Shown here one piece after another: positions 46,026 through 58,590 of a DNA stretch of 64,000 nt. The stretch's first letter is position 1, and every line of letters begins with the position of its first letter. This DNA is from Epiperipatus broadwayi. Taxonomy: Eukaryota; Onychophora; Udeonychophora; Euonychophora; Peripatidae. The position numbers and the translations under genes were made by a program. The stretch spans positions 1,015,501 through 1,079,500 of the forward strand of contig JAQFVV010006272.1 in assembly GCA_028023455.1 (NCBI GenBank), in the 5' to 3' direction. The notes below the pieces were generated by a model that worked only from the letters and a program-made list of their open reading frames with translations, did no database searches and was not told the DNA's origin.

Positions 46026-49000
46026 TGTAACAGAAACCAGGTTTGAACCCTGTTACAAGGTTAAGGGATTCTATAGCCATATATAGGCAAATATGTAATC
46101 AAATGTATATATTTGATTAAGACAAAGTGAATAAATAAAGTAGTTAAAACAGGCTTAGGGAGGGGGTTGTGCTCATTTGTTTAATGGAATATGTGTATGT
46201 ATATATTATATAATCAAATGTAGAAAAAGAATCTTCTAGAGAAGCATATAATGTATATATTTTTAGTTGTGTCTAATGTTGTTTTATTTTTAATAAAAAT
46301 ATGTAAATGATAAAAATAAAAAAAACATTTTAGCTACAGAATGCTTTTACCATAAGTGTTGTTTAAAGTTTTTTTTTTTTTAAGTTTATAACAAAATGTT
46401 AATGTAAAAAAAAACTTGCTAAAAGCTTTCCTTTTGTGAAAAAGAAACAAGGCAAAAGAAAATGAATCTAAATCTGCAGGGTCCTGGACTAATGAGATCA
46501 CAAAGGATAAGGGTAAAATACTGCTTGAGAAGAATAGAACTTTCTAGAAAAATAAAAAAGTATAAATAGAAAAATCAGGAGACCAGAGAGGGTTTTTTTT
46601 GGTTGGAGTTTTTATGCTGATATTTTCGCTGCCATATATAAATTGATATTGGAGATATTTAACTTATGCTTATGGAAGAAAACATATATTTGCCAGTCCT
46701 AAATGTGCTGGGCTTTTATCCCACCACTCCATGAAGAAAACAAACAGCTGCTACATGATCCTGTATCCATATGAAGGTAAAAAAAATCTGTGTCCATCCA
46801 TCTGCATCTCTGCAAGTATCCTGATTCATCATTATGCCATCAGAAATTTTAAAAGGCAAATACATTCTTTATGAACAATTTCTGTGGCCAAAGTGTTTCC
46901 TGAGTAAGCTTACTTTCTTTATCAATCTGAATAATCTAATTTCCCTGGAAATCTAAATGTAATATGTATGTTATTTCAAACTTATAACTGTGCACATTCT
47001 CAACATTATATTTATAGACTGTAATTTCTTTATATTAAATCAAACTTATAATATTACAGATAAACTATTGAATATTTGTAATAACTAACCATTTTGTCTA
47101 TAGGAATATTATATGCCTACATGCTATTATATTCATTAAATATTTGAGCACTATTATATATATTCTGCCCTTGTCATCGTGTGTAGCTCCACTACACATC
47201 AGGCCAATCACGTTGAGGGCCATAATCAAACCGCCCCGTTCCCGCATCTCCACCTTCCCCAAAATAAATATAATATAGTGAAAATCACCTAACCGGGTTC
47301 TAGCTTTAATAATTAATGAAATATTCAATTAAATGCTTTACTAGCTCAAGTTTCTTAAAATTAACTTAGGTTCTGTTTTAAACTAACTCAAATAAATATT
47401 CAGGAATTCATGAGACTAGAAGTGGAAATATGGGTGACAAGGTAGATTACATTGAGACAATATCCCACAGGATACCACCTCAATGGCATAAGAACACTAT
47501 CCCCCCTTATACAACTATTACACATAATAACTACATACTATTCTTATGACTTCCGCAACTTCTAATCACTAAGACTCATTTAACAATTAAAGTATTAATC
47601 TTTTATCTCTAATAATAATAATAGTAATCATCTAGCTCAAATGAAATAATCTCAGGTTCTTAAATTTATTCGTATGTTAATAACATATGGTAGCAAAATA
47701 TGATAAGGGATTTTATGTCATAATTTACTATTCTGAAATTAGATTAATAATAAAACAATAACAATCACAATCTTCATTGCTTAATCCAACGAGTACAGCT
47801 TTTCTTTCATCGCAAATTTATAACCGTAATAAATTAGTTAATAATCTAATATCCCCTTTTTTATCTTTAAGTAATAAAATAAATTAATAAGTGGCAGTGT
47901 TTAGATAATCTGATAAATAAAACAAGTGGCAACTAATAGCATATAATTTAGCAAAATATTAGGATAATGGATTGATGACCAGTAACGCAATGCAATTTTA
48001 TAATTATTTAATTATAAGAACATCAATAAATATTTAAGATTAAACATACTTCTCTATTTATCTTTTGTGCAAACAATCATCTACTTAGTTTAATGGTTGT
48101 GAAAATACCCTGTGAATTCATGCAATGATGTAGAGAAAACAAAACTCAGACACAAGTTTTAATAAACAAATTTTAAAATTTTATTAACATCAATAAAAAT
48201 AAATAAAACAAACAAATCCATCTACATCTATTTATAAGGGATATCCTCATTTTTCTTTACACTACAATAGCTGAATTATACACAATTATATTTCTTTTAT
48301 CGTTAATTAAACTTATTATGCCTTTTAAAAGTTATTTATTTATTTCTCATTAGGTTTATCATATCACTTATTTTAACTATGTTATGGGTAACACCATTCT
48401 TTACCTTTTAATATTAAAGTTACAGTATTATAAATTATCTATGTGGATAAACATCATTTATAACATCATAATTTTACAATCAATATGGTTTTTAAAAGAA
48501 AATTACATTTTCTTGTAACTTTATATAAGTCACTCCGCATATTATTCAAATATTATTATTACTTTTAACGTTTGTTCTCCAATGCTTGTAAACTATAATA
48601 CGTTTATTCCATGAGCCATACTCATGTATAATACTATAACACGGGTTTAATTATCACCTGTTACAGTTTCACATATACTATCATTATCGAATGTTATTGT
48701 ATTTTTTAAATATGCAATACTTATATTTTTTTTAAAAATATAATTAACAATAAGAAAACGTGAAATTATATTTAATATTTTTTTTATATTTCTATTCGGA
48801 TATACTTTTATAAAATTATAGTTCATTTCTTAAAAGGAATTAAAATAATTCTCTCCCTCCTTCCCTTCTTAGGATATTTGCATCTTTCTTTCAATAATCA
48901 TAATCTACTCTTCGTTAACACTTAACTATTCTTATTCCAAATAATAGCATGACATACATTCTAAAATATCTATTGTTTCCCTTTTAATAGACTTATCATA

Positions 49001-52000
49001 TAACGATGTAGTTGCAAAAAATACAGATAAAGATAGCGAAAGATGTATAGGATATTGGGAAGATAAATAGATAACTTATCCACAATATACTTCAAAATGT
49101 ATGGAACAGTGTGAATAGGTCCGACATTCATTGTCTAATAACCTTGGCGATAAGCATGATGTGGCAGTTATTTACTCAGCTTTATCAAACATCTAGTACG
49201 ACTCACAAGAAATATATAAAATACCACTGTCCAAGACAACATGTGTACCAGTCGTAGGGCTTTGTTAACTATGCTGATTAACATCTAAAACTACTTATTA
49301 TTTCATTCCCTGTAGCATCCTAGTTTTTAATACATCCTTTTGGTTTCCAAATCACCACGTACTACCAAGTCACTACCCAAACTATCTCTCGAGATTTTTA
49401 CTGTATCCAACATCGATAAAATACTAACTACTTTTTTTAAAACAATAAACAAAATTCGCTAATATAAAAAAACATTTCCCTATTCCATAAGAACAATTTG
49501 TCTTGCTTTATTACACTGTAGGTTCAACATCTACGTTTTGTTAAAATAACATTTAAATATCCCAATCGGAAAATTAACAGAAAATATCACATAACCATCG
49601 GTTATATTGAACTATATTAATAACACATAAAATGATTATCGTATGCATATTTTTCTAAAAATCTAATCACATCTCAAAGTGTTTTAGAGTGTTGTTTTCA
49701 AAAATGCGTTTTACAACAATAATAACAATAAAACTTTTGCGATACATTCATTCGATTCTCAGCTGATCTAAATAAATAACATACATTATATATCATTAAT
49801 AATTATAAATGTTACCAGAAACAATCTTTATCTTCCTATCAGAGTTCGTAGTAGGTTTCTTTCTCTTCGAGCATCGCAAATATACAAATTTCCACATACA
49901 TACAATTTTATTTTAAAATTCAAAATCAAAACACACTATTTCATATAATGTTATATTACGAATCAATGTATTTTGTTTTCCCTATCGCTATCTAAAACTT
50001 AATGTTTAACTTAGATTAGTAAAGAAAATAATTCAAACCATAATCACATATTTTTCTGACGGTATATCTTGGTTAGTCCCATAATATTTATTATTTCTTC
50101 TTTTGTCCGAATGTTCTCCTTTCTGCTTATTAAAGTTTTAAATAAATTAGTTCATTTAATAAACTGTTTAGATGATCTTTAGTTTTAGTGTTTAATCCAA
50201 AATTATTAGAAAACATTTTATTTAGTTATCCCATGAAGCTTTTTAATGTTCTGGTGAATATTACCTTGGCGCGTTGATGCATCTTTATTTCTAGTTAAAC
50301 TACAATTATTTAATAATTATGGTACCAATTGCATTTTCCATGGATCCAATATTTTATATTTCTCTTCTGTAAAATTTTTTTTTTTTTTCTTTAGGTAAGT
50401 GTTTTCCTTGGTAAACTTCACTTTCATTCATTATTATTTTATATACACTACTTCCGATCTTTAACTATTTTCTAGAATATTTTCTCAAGTCATCTTAAAG
50501 AAAGCAATTCAAACTATTTCAATATTAAAATTCCTTTTGTCCATTTATTCTTATACGAATAATACTTATTTTTATTTTAACTTTGCGCACAATGTCCTTT
50601 CATTGATTTTATACGCACGAAAACAGCTTTCATAGTGATACGCTATATAAACTATATCAACGAATAATATTAACATATTTGGAACATTATAAAATTTACA
50701 ACTTGGTTTTAAGAATCTATCCATTTTCTATTGAAAACTCCGATTATATTTCGATAGAATCCACTGGCAGGTTACTGTAAAGTTAATGAAACATTACTAT
50801 GAAAAACTTTTTTTAAAACATTTTATTGTAAGATTCTCTTCGGATGATTTTTAAATTGTCAGTTGGTTTCTTTCAAAGATATTATTAAAATTATAATAAA
50901 ATTGACTAATAAATTGAAGAAAAAAAAAATTTAGAGAGCTTAAAATTTTACCTCTGCTCTGGAGTCAACACATTTTTGTTCTCCCCCGTTTATACAATTA
51001 GTTGGCGCGATTTTGGTTGTCTGCCAAGATCTATTTTTTATTGGTCAATCCCTACTTGGATTTATAAACAATTTCTAAAGTTTTAAAATCATGACGTAAT
51101 AGATTTAAATGTTAACTCATTATTATTTTTAAATCAATTATTATCTATTACAATTTAACTACCTTTAAAACAATTTTGAAACAATAATTAATAAAGGTGT
51201 ATACTACTTATTTTTATTATGATGTGTGACAATTCCATCCACTTCTATAATATACTATGTAAATATTTTAATTATTAGTATTAATTTAAACCGGTGCTTA
51301 TACATAGAATATTCCAGACAGTTACGTAGTCATTTCCGGTATTTAGTCTAATTTTATCTGTCTTAATAAATTTGCTACTTATATTATATAAAATAATTAT
51401 ATAAAATTTTTAAAAACAATTTAGAAAAATATAGAATTAGATACAATTCTCACCATCACAATATTTATTATTAAATATATCATATTAATCTTTTACTGCT
51501 TAATATAGTCTATAATTTTAAATACTATATAATATTAATTTTAAATTTTTTTAGTAATTGACCATTTATAACTATCATTGACCTATAGAAAAGGGCACAA
51601 TATATATATATCATGATTATTTATTTAGTTTAAAAATATACATATGCTTTCAGTTATTGAGTAATTTAGATAATTTGATTTATACTACCTTAAATATACA
51701 CATCTCTGTCAGTCTAAGTACTACCTACCGTGAGTGAGCTAGATAGTGGCAGACATTCATTAACACACTATGATTACTCTCCTCAACTCTTTCAGTATAA
51801 TTCTTATGCAAGTATAGGATTGGCACTTGGAGTCAGAAAAGGTCGATATCCATAAATATATTGTTAGGGAAAAGTTAATTAGTAATTATGAGAAACTAAG
51901 GCTAAGTTTGGGAGATGAAGTTTTAAAATAACTTGCCTCCAGGTTTATGGCTACTAAAAGTCCATCTTGGCCGATTAAATGATTTGTTTATGAATAAATC

Positions 52001-52097
52001 TTGTCAGTAATAAATATAATAATATAAAGAAAAAATATTTGTAGAAATAGCATAAATCTGATCAAATATAAATGGGAAAAGATATGAACCCATTACA
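46026..52097 (+). repeat. Right LTR of outer element (with solo LTR of A)
   Basis: Native parts are 46026-47163 and 51600-52097. Begins TGTAACAG, ends CCATTACA. Contains ~430 bp (46090-46550) missing from the left LTR. Followed by the target duplicate CTTT. Confidence 0.85.
47164..51599 (-). repeat. Solo LTR of element A family
   Basis: 4436 bp, aligned along its length with the two element A LTRs but differing at about 8% of sampled positions. Left end TCTGCCCTTG, right end AAAAGGGCACA, giving a better terminal inverted pair than the other copies. Its first ~90 bp differ more: they carry ACGTTGAGGGCC, a word also found in the primer-site array of element B. (AT)n on both sides. Confidence 0.85.
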
Positions 52098-52260
52098 CTT
52101 TATAGTACAAAGTATTAATAATCATAGAAATGCTTATAGAATCAAAAGCCTTACTTATGTTCATTGGTTCTTTCTATAATTTTTCTCATTACACCTAATT
52201 CTCTTTTTTCTGAAAATCATGTGTAAAACAAATTCATGTTAAAAAAAATACATTGTATAT
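52098..52260 (-). pseudogene. RTE-like non-LTR RT, upstream half
   Basis: The minus strand gives a RELGVMRKIIERTNEH-like stretch in mixed frames (52210-52160), then KAFDSISISMIINTLYYK at 52152-52099. KAFDS is RT motif A with its catalytic Asp. The frame runs into the CTTT duplicate and continues, after the 35-kb insertion, at 16666 on the same strand. This is the missing upstream part of the RT at 15190-16670. Confidence 0.75.
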
Positions 52261-53639
52261 ATGGAAAATAATAAAAATGATTCATGACTTTAGAAATCAG
52301 CAAAAATAATTAAATAAACTATCTGAAAAATTTGTTAGAATGTTATATTTTTTGTGTGCTATCAAATTTTACTTTAAACACATTCCACATAAATAAAAAA
52401 TGAGTTAGAGGAAGCTAAATTTCATTTGAAAAATAAAAAAACTTCAAAGTGATAACGCTGACCATAAAGCCCTCATTGGTTTCGCTACATAATCCACCAA
52501 AAATTTTAAAGTTCAGAGCAAATCATCACTTCCATATTATAAGTAAAAAAAAAAAAAAATTGAAATAAAGATTATTATGTAATTTATCGGAATTTATTAG
52601 TTATATTTTTTATTTAACTTAACATTTTTTTTTTTTTTAATTTAACTACTAACACATTCAAAAAGAGAAAGTGTAAGCTCCCAGGCTATATATTTATCAA
52701 AAAATATGAATGCCATCTACTTTAATACCAAGAAGTATACAAGATTTTATTCAGTTACTTTCTGATAATAAATGCATGTTTATGCATGATTGGAATATCA
52801 TTGCTATTACTAAAACTTGCAATGTGTAAATTACTATTTATTTATTTTTGGTAAAATTAATGTATTAAATTTAATGACATTAACTGCTTATACTTCTATA
52901 TGGAATGTAATAAGTGCACTTATATGCAACTATAGAGAAGCTTGTTATTTCTATAAATTAAATATGGCTTAGCACTTTCGAGAACTTATGGCATTATCAT
53001 ATTAATATTGAGATGAATTTAAACAAATTAAACAACTAAATTTAAACAAAATTATATATATTTAACATCAACACCAACAAGAATTTTTTTTTTAAAAAAA
53101 AATCAAAATCCCAAAATGAAAACAAAGGATCAATACCAAAAAGATCTTTCCTTTTCAAGACAAAATGTCAAAAACATTTCCCTATTTGCATGAATATTGC
53201 CAAAAAAGGGATTTTTGTTTTTTAAAATAATGAAAAATAAAGAGATGAACCTTTTTAAAAAATTAAATGATAATAACAAAAATAATAATAATAGACATTC
53301 ATTTTTTATTTAGTTTTGTGACGTTATTCCAACTCAAAAACAATTCTGTAAAAAAATACCAAAGTAAACACATTTACAATCTTATAAAAAAGTAAATAAA
53401 TTATTATATTATTTACATAAAATTATTTAGAATTTTTAAAAAAAGTTTAATAACAACTTAAGACAATCTAAGAATTAGTTGTATTTGGACTATTTCCATT
53501 ATCTAATATTAAGTACTGAGTGTCTTTAACAAAATGTAATGATATTTAAATCTAATTACATTGAATTGTGAGTAATAGCACACAGGTTAATATATGCACA
53601 ATGTTTTGAAAGGTATTATTCTCCTCTCTTCTTCAGGGG
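52261..53639. other. No recognisable gene
   Basis: AT-rich, with A and T homopolymers near 52545, 52625 and 53085 and an AATAAT run near 53280. Nothing supportable. Confidence 0.5.
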
Positions 53640-53741
53640 TTGCTGGCCTGACAGTACTAGCATGGAAATTGAACCAGGCCCCTTACATTTTTGAATATTG
53701 AATTTTAAGTTAACACTGTAACTAACTGAGCTATCCTGCCA
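53640..53741 (-). mobile_element. tRNA-derived SINE head
   Basis: On the minus strand, GGCAGGATAGCTCAGTTAGT (an A box within a tRNA-like 5' half, about 53740-53721) is followed by GGTTCAATTTCC (B box, 53675-53664). A and B are about 45 bp apart. The acceptor ends do not pair, so this is a SINE, not a tRNA gene. Confidence 0.65.
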
Positions 53742-53779
53742 AAGACAAAAGTCAGTTGAAATTTCATATACTTGTCTGT

Positions 53780-54102
53780 GAGGTTCCTTCCGAGTTGTTT
53801 CTATACATTATGTATAATCACATTATGTTGTCTTAAGGAATTATTCACCATTGCCATGTGAGCAGTTTCTCTGAATTTTCTTCTTTGTACCTTTTCCACC
53901 CTATCCAATATTTTTATATTTTCCAAATTGAACAATGTTCATTGGTGCGTACATGGTTTACTACCTTAGACACATCTGTTTTCTCTCTTCTAATCATCAG
54001 TTTGTGCTCTTGCAATCGCTTTTCAATGGGACTAGTCTCACCAATATACATTTCCCCACAATCACATGGTATTTTATAGATGCAGTTTTTACTTTTCAGC
54101 AT
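53780..54102 (-). pseudogene. Penelope-like element, GIY-YIG endonuclease fragment
   Basis: 54102-53914 reads KNCIYKIPCDCGEMYIGETS, then KRLQEHKLMIRRE and VVNHVRTNEHCSIW. The pattern IY-x-I-x-C-x-C-G-x-x-YIGET-x-R/K-x-x-x-x-R-x-x-EH is the C-terminal GIY-YIG nuclease of Penelope-like retroelements, in which the nuclease nicks the target for reverse transcription. The Cys-x-Cys before the GIY-YIG motif is typical of this group. After 53914 the frame breaks, but RKFREI- and VETTRKEP-like words (about 53885-53790) continue the usual tail. The RT part is not present upstream (54103 and beyond), so this is a 3' fragment, as expected from 5' truncation or rearrangement. Dead. Confidence 0.75.
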
Positions 54103-54269
54103 TTCAAGTGTAGGCCATCATCACAAACCTTCAGAAAAATCTAAGAATTACTTTGAAAACATAAGTTGATTTTTTAAGCCTTCCAGACAATAATGTTTGT
54201 TTCTTCATTCACATCATGTTTTTTTTATACCGATCATGTTATTTTAAAACAATTCATGTAGAAAGACAA

Positions 54270-55420
54270 TTTTTTTTAATTTAATTCATGCCAATGCAAA
54301 ATCACGCAAAAAAAATTCATGTAAAATGAGAATTAGGTGTACTTGGATATAATCAATTGGACTAAAATGACTTATGAATTCAATTTGTTGTTTTAGATGA
54401 TTAGAATCAAAAACTTGCTTTAGAGTTATTCTAATTATTTTGATAAAGATATGTTATAGAATCAACAGAAGATTACTGGATCTTTACTTTTTAATATCTC
54501 TTTATCATCTTTTATAAATATCAATATTATTACCGCATTTTCAACAATCTGGTACATCTTTGTCATTAAGTCATTTTATATATAGCTTTCCCAATAATTT
54601 TTATATTTCTTCACCTGCTTCTTTTAAAATATCAATAATAAATCCATCCTTCTATGGAAATTTTCCCTTATCCACAGATTTAACTGCATGTCTTACACTT
54701 TCAATTAAAATACTTGGCATTTAAAAGATGTGGCATTGTATGAAATATATTGTTTTCTTGTTCTTTGTTACTATGTAACTGTTTATATAAATCTTCAACA
54801 TAATTCAGACTATCTTTCCTTTTTTAAATAATACTCCCATGTTTTCTTTTTATTGCTGAAACAAATATTTCCATTACTAAGATGTTGTTTATAACTTTTG
54901 AGATTTCCCTTCTCTAGTTTTCCTTACCCATTCCTAATTACATTTTTTTATCATTATTTTATAAAATTCTAGATTTTCAATTGTTCTTATATCTTATTGA
55001 CTTCTGTTAAGTTTGAACAAGCTTCAAAGACCATTAATATTTTAAAATGATTGGCAAGATCTAGTTTACTGACTTTCTTAATAGTTTTTGTCTCTACTTT
55101 TGCATTAACATCTAATACCTCACTAAATAATGATCACTTTCTGTGTTGAATCTACTAAAGACATTACAATCTTGAAAAACATATTTTCGGTTCATCAAAA
55201 TATAAACCAATTCTGCCATATTTTCATTTGAATGTTACCAAGTTAATTTCTGTTTAATATTTTTTCCAAGGAATTCATAACATTTTTCTTTTTCTGAAAA
55301 AATACAAGACTTGTCCTTTCTCATTTCTTCATCATAACCAAGTTTATTCATAGCATTTTCATCTATCAATTCTAGCATTAAAGTCTACCATAACAATTTA
55401 AAAATATTGTTTGCATTAAT
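54270..55420 (-). pseudogene. Non-LTR endonuclease-RT relic (RTE-like)
   Basis: From about 55390 downward: MVDFNARIDDENAMNKLG (APE-type endonuclease, normally GDFNAxxG), then LVYILMNRKYVFQDCNVFSR and NTESDHYLVR (about 55220-55120; the SDHxLV catalytic end). After a long broken linker the RT fingers follow: VRHAVKSVDKGKFP (about 54700), DGFIIDILKEAGEE, NDKDVPDC and NLLLILXHIFIKIIR (54490-54440), then FISHFSPIDYIQV (about 54360). Order matches an EN-RT polyprotein of the RTE type. The copy stops near 54270, before the catalytic palm. It has a stop or shift every few dozen codons. Confidence 0.7.
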
Positions 55421-55441
55421 TAAAAGTATTAAAAAAAATTG

Positions 55442-56150
55442 CTACTTGTTAAATAGCCACTGTACATTGCTTGGTAGCACTGTTTCTGTGCAAACCTTTC
55501 CGGGCCAAGACAAAACAAAGAACTTTTCTTTTTATTTAAAAATGAAACGTTTAAACAATTTTTTTAAAAAAAAAACCACTTGATTAACAAACTAATCAGC
55601 CTGAATTAAATTAAATTCCTTTAAATTAAATTTCAACGCATAGCACTGGAATGTGCGGGGGGTGGGGTGGGGTGATGGTTTGGCCAATCTGAAGGATCAT
55701 CCAAAAGATGCATTACTCTGATCAAATTAAACTTACGATTTGTATAGCTCTTCTTGTGAAAATGTGCCTATTCATGTGAGTTCTGAGAACTGGTGTTTGC
55801 CCCTACCCTCTTGCAAATTTTTTTCATCTTCCAAGCTGTGTAGGGAAGTACGGGGATGTGCTTACAATTATTAGTATTTAATAGAATATCAGCTAGGGTC
55901 TAAGATCATTACTTCAAATGCACATTAAAAGAATTATGGCAAGTTGAATTACATACATCCTCACATCATACGGTAGCAAAGCACATCAGCAGGCCATAAT
56001 ATTTGTATGCAACACCATCTAGACCTGTTAATGGTTAATATGAACAGAACTTCTATACACCATAAGTTTGGGTGTGTAAATGGCATATTTCTGTGTTTTT
56101 GCACAGAAACAGCACCACCAAGCGATGGATAGTGGCTCTTTAACAAGTAT
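55442..56150. mobile_element. Possible TIR element, 0.7 kb
   Basis: 55442-55491 and 56101-56150 are inverted copies, 43 of 50 bases matching by eye (core GTTTCTGTGC at the inner ends, ACTTGTTAAA at the outer). The interior has no transposase-like frame; it includes a G-rich patch near 55660. It could be a MITE or two unrelated inverted repeat copies. No target duplication is clear. Confidence 0.5.
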
Positions 56151-58144
56151 CAAAAATCCATATAAAAATCATCTACATCTTTACCATAATGAGAATGTTG
56201 TGGCATAAACATGAATTATCTACATTTGGCATCTGTTAATTTGAATAACTAATTTTGCCACTGTGTAGATATATCATCAATCTCCACACTGTTGTCCTAT
56301 TTTTTATTTAAATAGTGAATGCCATTCAATTTGTGCTCCTCATATTTGTGGTTTTGTAGTAAAGTACATATCTATCTTCTTTTTAAATCAATTGGTTATC
56401 ACTTTTTCTTCTATATTTGTAAAGTTCAATAATAACCCATTTATCATTATATAGTTCTCCCAATTCATGCAGATCTTCCATCACTTAAAAGAGATCAGCA
56501 GTTGTAAGTGCCTAAAAATGTCATCACTGAATAGCAGTCTAGGTTCATATGCAGATGATTTTTAGACTCTTCGTCTTTGGCTGATTTTATAATTTCTTAG
56601 GAATAAAACTCATAATTTAATTTTATATGTTGAAATTGTAAACATCTATAAAAAATATCATTCATATATACATTTATCCAGCCTTGAAGAAAACTCAATT
56701 GATATTTTATAGTTTAGAATGATTGTACAAGCGAAAAGACTAACCATGAATTTCTTGATTTCAGATTAAAAACAATAAACTTACCATATGGACTGATGTG
56801 TGATAATGAGTCTCCCATTCATATCTCATAGTATTAATAATTGCAATAACAATAACTTATAGAGAAAATATTAAAAATTGCCTTGGACTGTTTCTTTAAG
56901 GCTTCAAGGAAAAATCAAGTCTTCTTTCAGTTAACAGCAAATTCTTTTCTGCAGCCATATTAAATTTTATAAATAGCAGTATATAAGAAATCCATTGAAT
57001 AACTAGGCATAGTCTGTAAGCCATAACACTCATATCAGTTTTGAATTATATAGAAAGAAAAAGATAATATTAATCTAAAAAGAGGATTTGACTAAGAAAG
57101 TTAACACTGGCAGAGAAATTAAATATGTTTGTAATCCTTGAATTTATTTAACATACTTGCAGAAGCTATAACAGAAATTGCTCTATGATATACAGAATTT
57201 GTACAAAAAGTGAGTGAATAACTCTACAAAATAATTACATTTCAGAAAAGCCAAAAAGTAATGGCACAAAGCATAAAGGCACTTTAAAATCATGAAAAAT
57301 ATTACGAAAATTTTCATTTACTTTTAGTATATAAATTTACATCAAAAAGATCAAGGTAAAAATAATGTCCAGAATTCATAAAATTTTGAAATGAATTAAT
57401 AAAGCATGTTCATTACTTTGAATAACTAGGCCATAAATCACTGGAATTATAAACTGTAAGATAAAGATATGTTGAAGAATAGATATGGCAAAGGGTGATT
57501 TCTGTGAGGAGGAATTACTTTTAATACCAAAGTCATTAAATCTTAATTTCTGCAAGAGAATGAATGATAACGTTCCATATTTTGCTAATTACCCAATATA
57601 TTAAAAAAAATGACATTAAAATATTAAAGATTTTTGACACAAAAGAATAGAGAAAAATAAAAAAAAGATGATATATAGGAAAAATATCAAATGATGAAAT
57701 CATGTGGCTGATAGATGGAAAAAAATCACTTGTCTCTCCAACTAACATCAATGGTGAAAATAAAAGTAGCATATTCTGAGAAACTCACACTTAATCAGAG
57801 ATAATAGTGGAAAGAATGATATTTGGGAAAAGCCAAAGAGAGATATCTCATTTCATTTGCATAGATCAACTATGCAGAGACATTAGTGCTTGGAGCTATT
57901 TGTAAATCTAAAAAAAAAAAAACAGAAGATAGCATCTTTGAATTGAAAAACTAATGAATTAAAGAATTACAAACATACCCAAATTTCCAATAAATGTGAA
58001 ATATATACATATGAATCATTTAATTATTGTAACTATGGATTCTGTATTTAAAAATATAAATGGCTTATTTTTATAAACAGTTAAGCATGATAAGATTACA
58101 AATAGTGAGTAAATCAATAAAACTATATAATAGTATGAAAAAAG
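56151..58144. other. No recognisable gene
   Basis: AT-rich unique-looking DNA. The ORF 57536-57772 (minus) is a Phe/Ile/Leu-rich chance frame. Confidence 0.5.
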
Positions 58145-58159
58145 ATTGTGTATTTCAAA

Positions 58160-58590
58160 TTTACTATTAAAAGATATTTCACATGACCCTCAGCTCTCCA
58201 TGCCATCTCATATTGCTGACCCACTTGATCATACACATATTGAAAAGATAAATAATCACCAACATACGTATTTGATGCTAAACCAGCAATCATCAGTTGG
58301 ACCAGATTACTATCTCCACACACATATATATAATCAGTGCTCAGCTTTATATTAAGGTAACCAATCTTATATAATTTAATGGACAGGCTTCAAACTACTC
58401 CAACCCACAACTCTTCAACCATCCATTTCATTAAAAATTTGATGATGGAATGTTCAAAGCCCTTGTTAGTGCCAAGGTTGTCATCCTACCCATGTTGACC
58501 ATTTAGTCATTTCTGACCCCTCATGTACGGGAGAATAATCCATTTACATACATATGCGAGGGATGGGCAGACTTTTAATGCACTATGTTT
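58160..58590 (-). mobile_element. tRNA-like repeat, copy 1 (inverted)
   Basis: Reverse complement of the unit found at 58950-59370. Landmarks: CATGACCCTCAGCTCTCCAT, GCTAAACCAGCAATCATCAG, CAGTGCTCAGCTTTATATTA and the 58475-58580 end with CATACATATGCGAGGGATGG, whose mirror is at about 58985-59000. ORFs on both strands are repeat frames. Confidence 0.8.

Larger units (their letters stand above)
16671..52097 (+). mobile_element. Outer Ty3/gypsy retrotransposon with nested elements A and B
   Basis: LTRs begin TGTAACAG and end ...CTGTTACA (left, 30114) or ...CCATTACA (right, 52097). A putative primer-binding site follows the left LTR at 30116, and a purine tract AAATGGGGATGTAT directly precedes the right LTR at 46026. 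CTTT flanks both sides (16667-16670 and 52098-52101). The interior (30115-30376 and 42107-46025) is plus-oriented and contains protease, RT, RNase H and integrase relics in Ty3/gypsy order. Element A or its solo LTR sits at the same place in both LTRs, and element B splits the 5' leader. Without the nested elements the interior is about 4.2 kb and the LTRs about 1.2-1.6 kb. Many stops: not autonomous now. Confidence 0.85.

Noticed and set aside
16671-52097. A plain segmental duplication as the cause of the 16.7-30.1 and 46.0-52.1 kb similarity
   Set aside because: The matching blocks end exactly at TGTAACAG and TTACA, with PBS, PPT, pol domains and a CTTT target duplication in the right places, so LTRs explain it better.
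53640-53741. A tRNA gene
   Set aside because: A and B boxes are present but acceptor and anticodon stems do not form, and the insert between the boxes is not tRNA-like; a SINE fits better.
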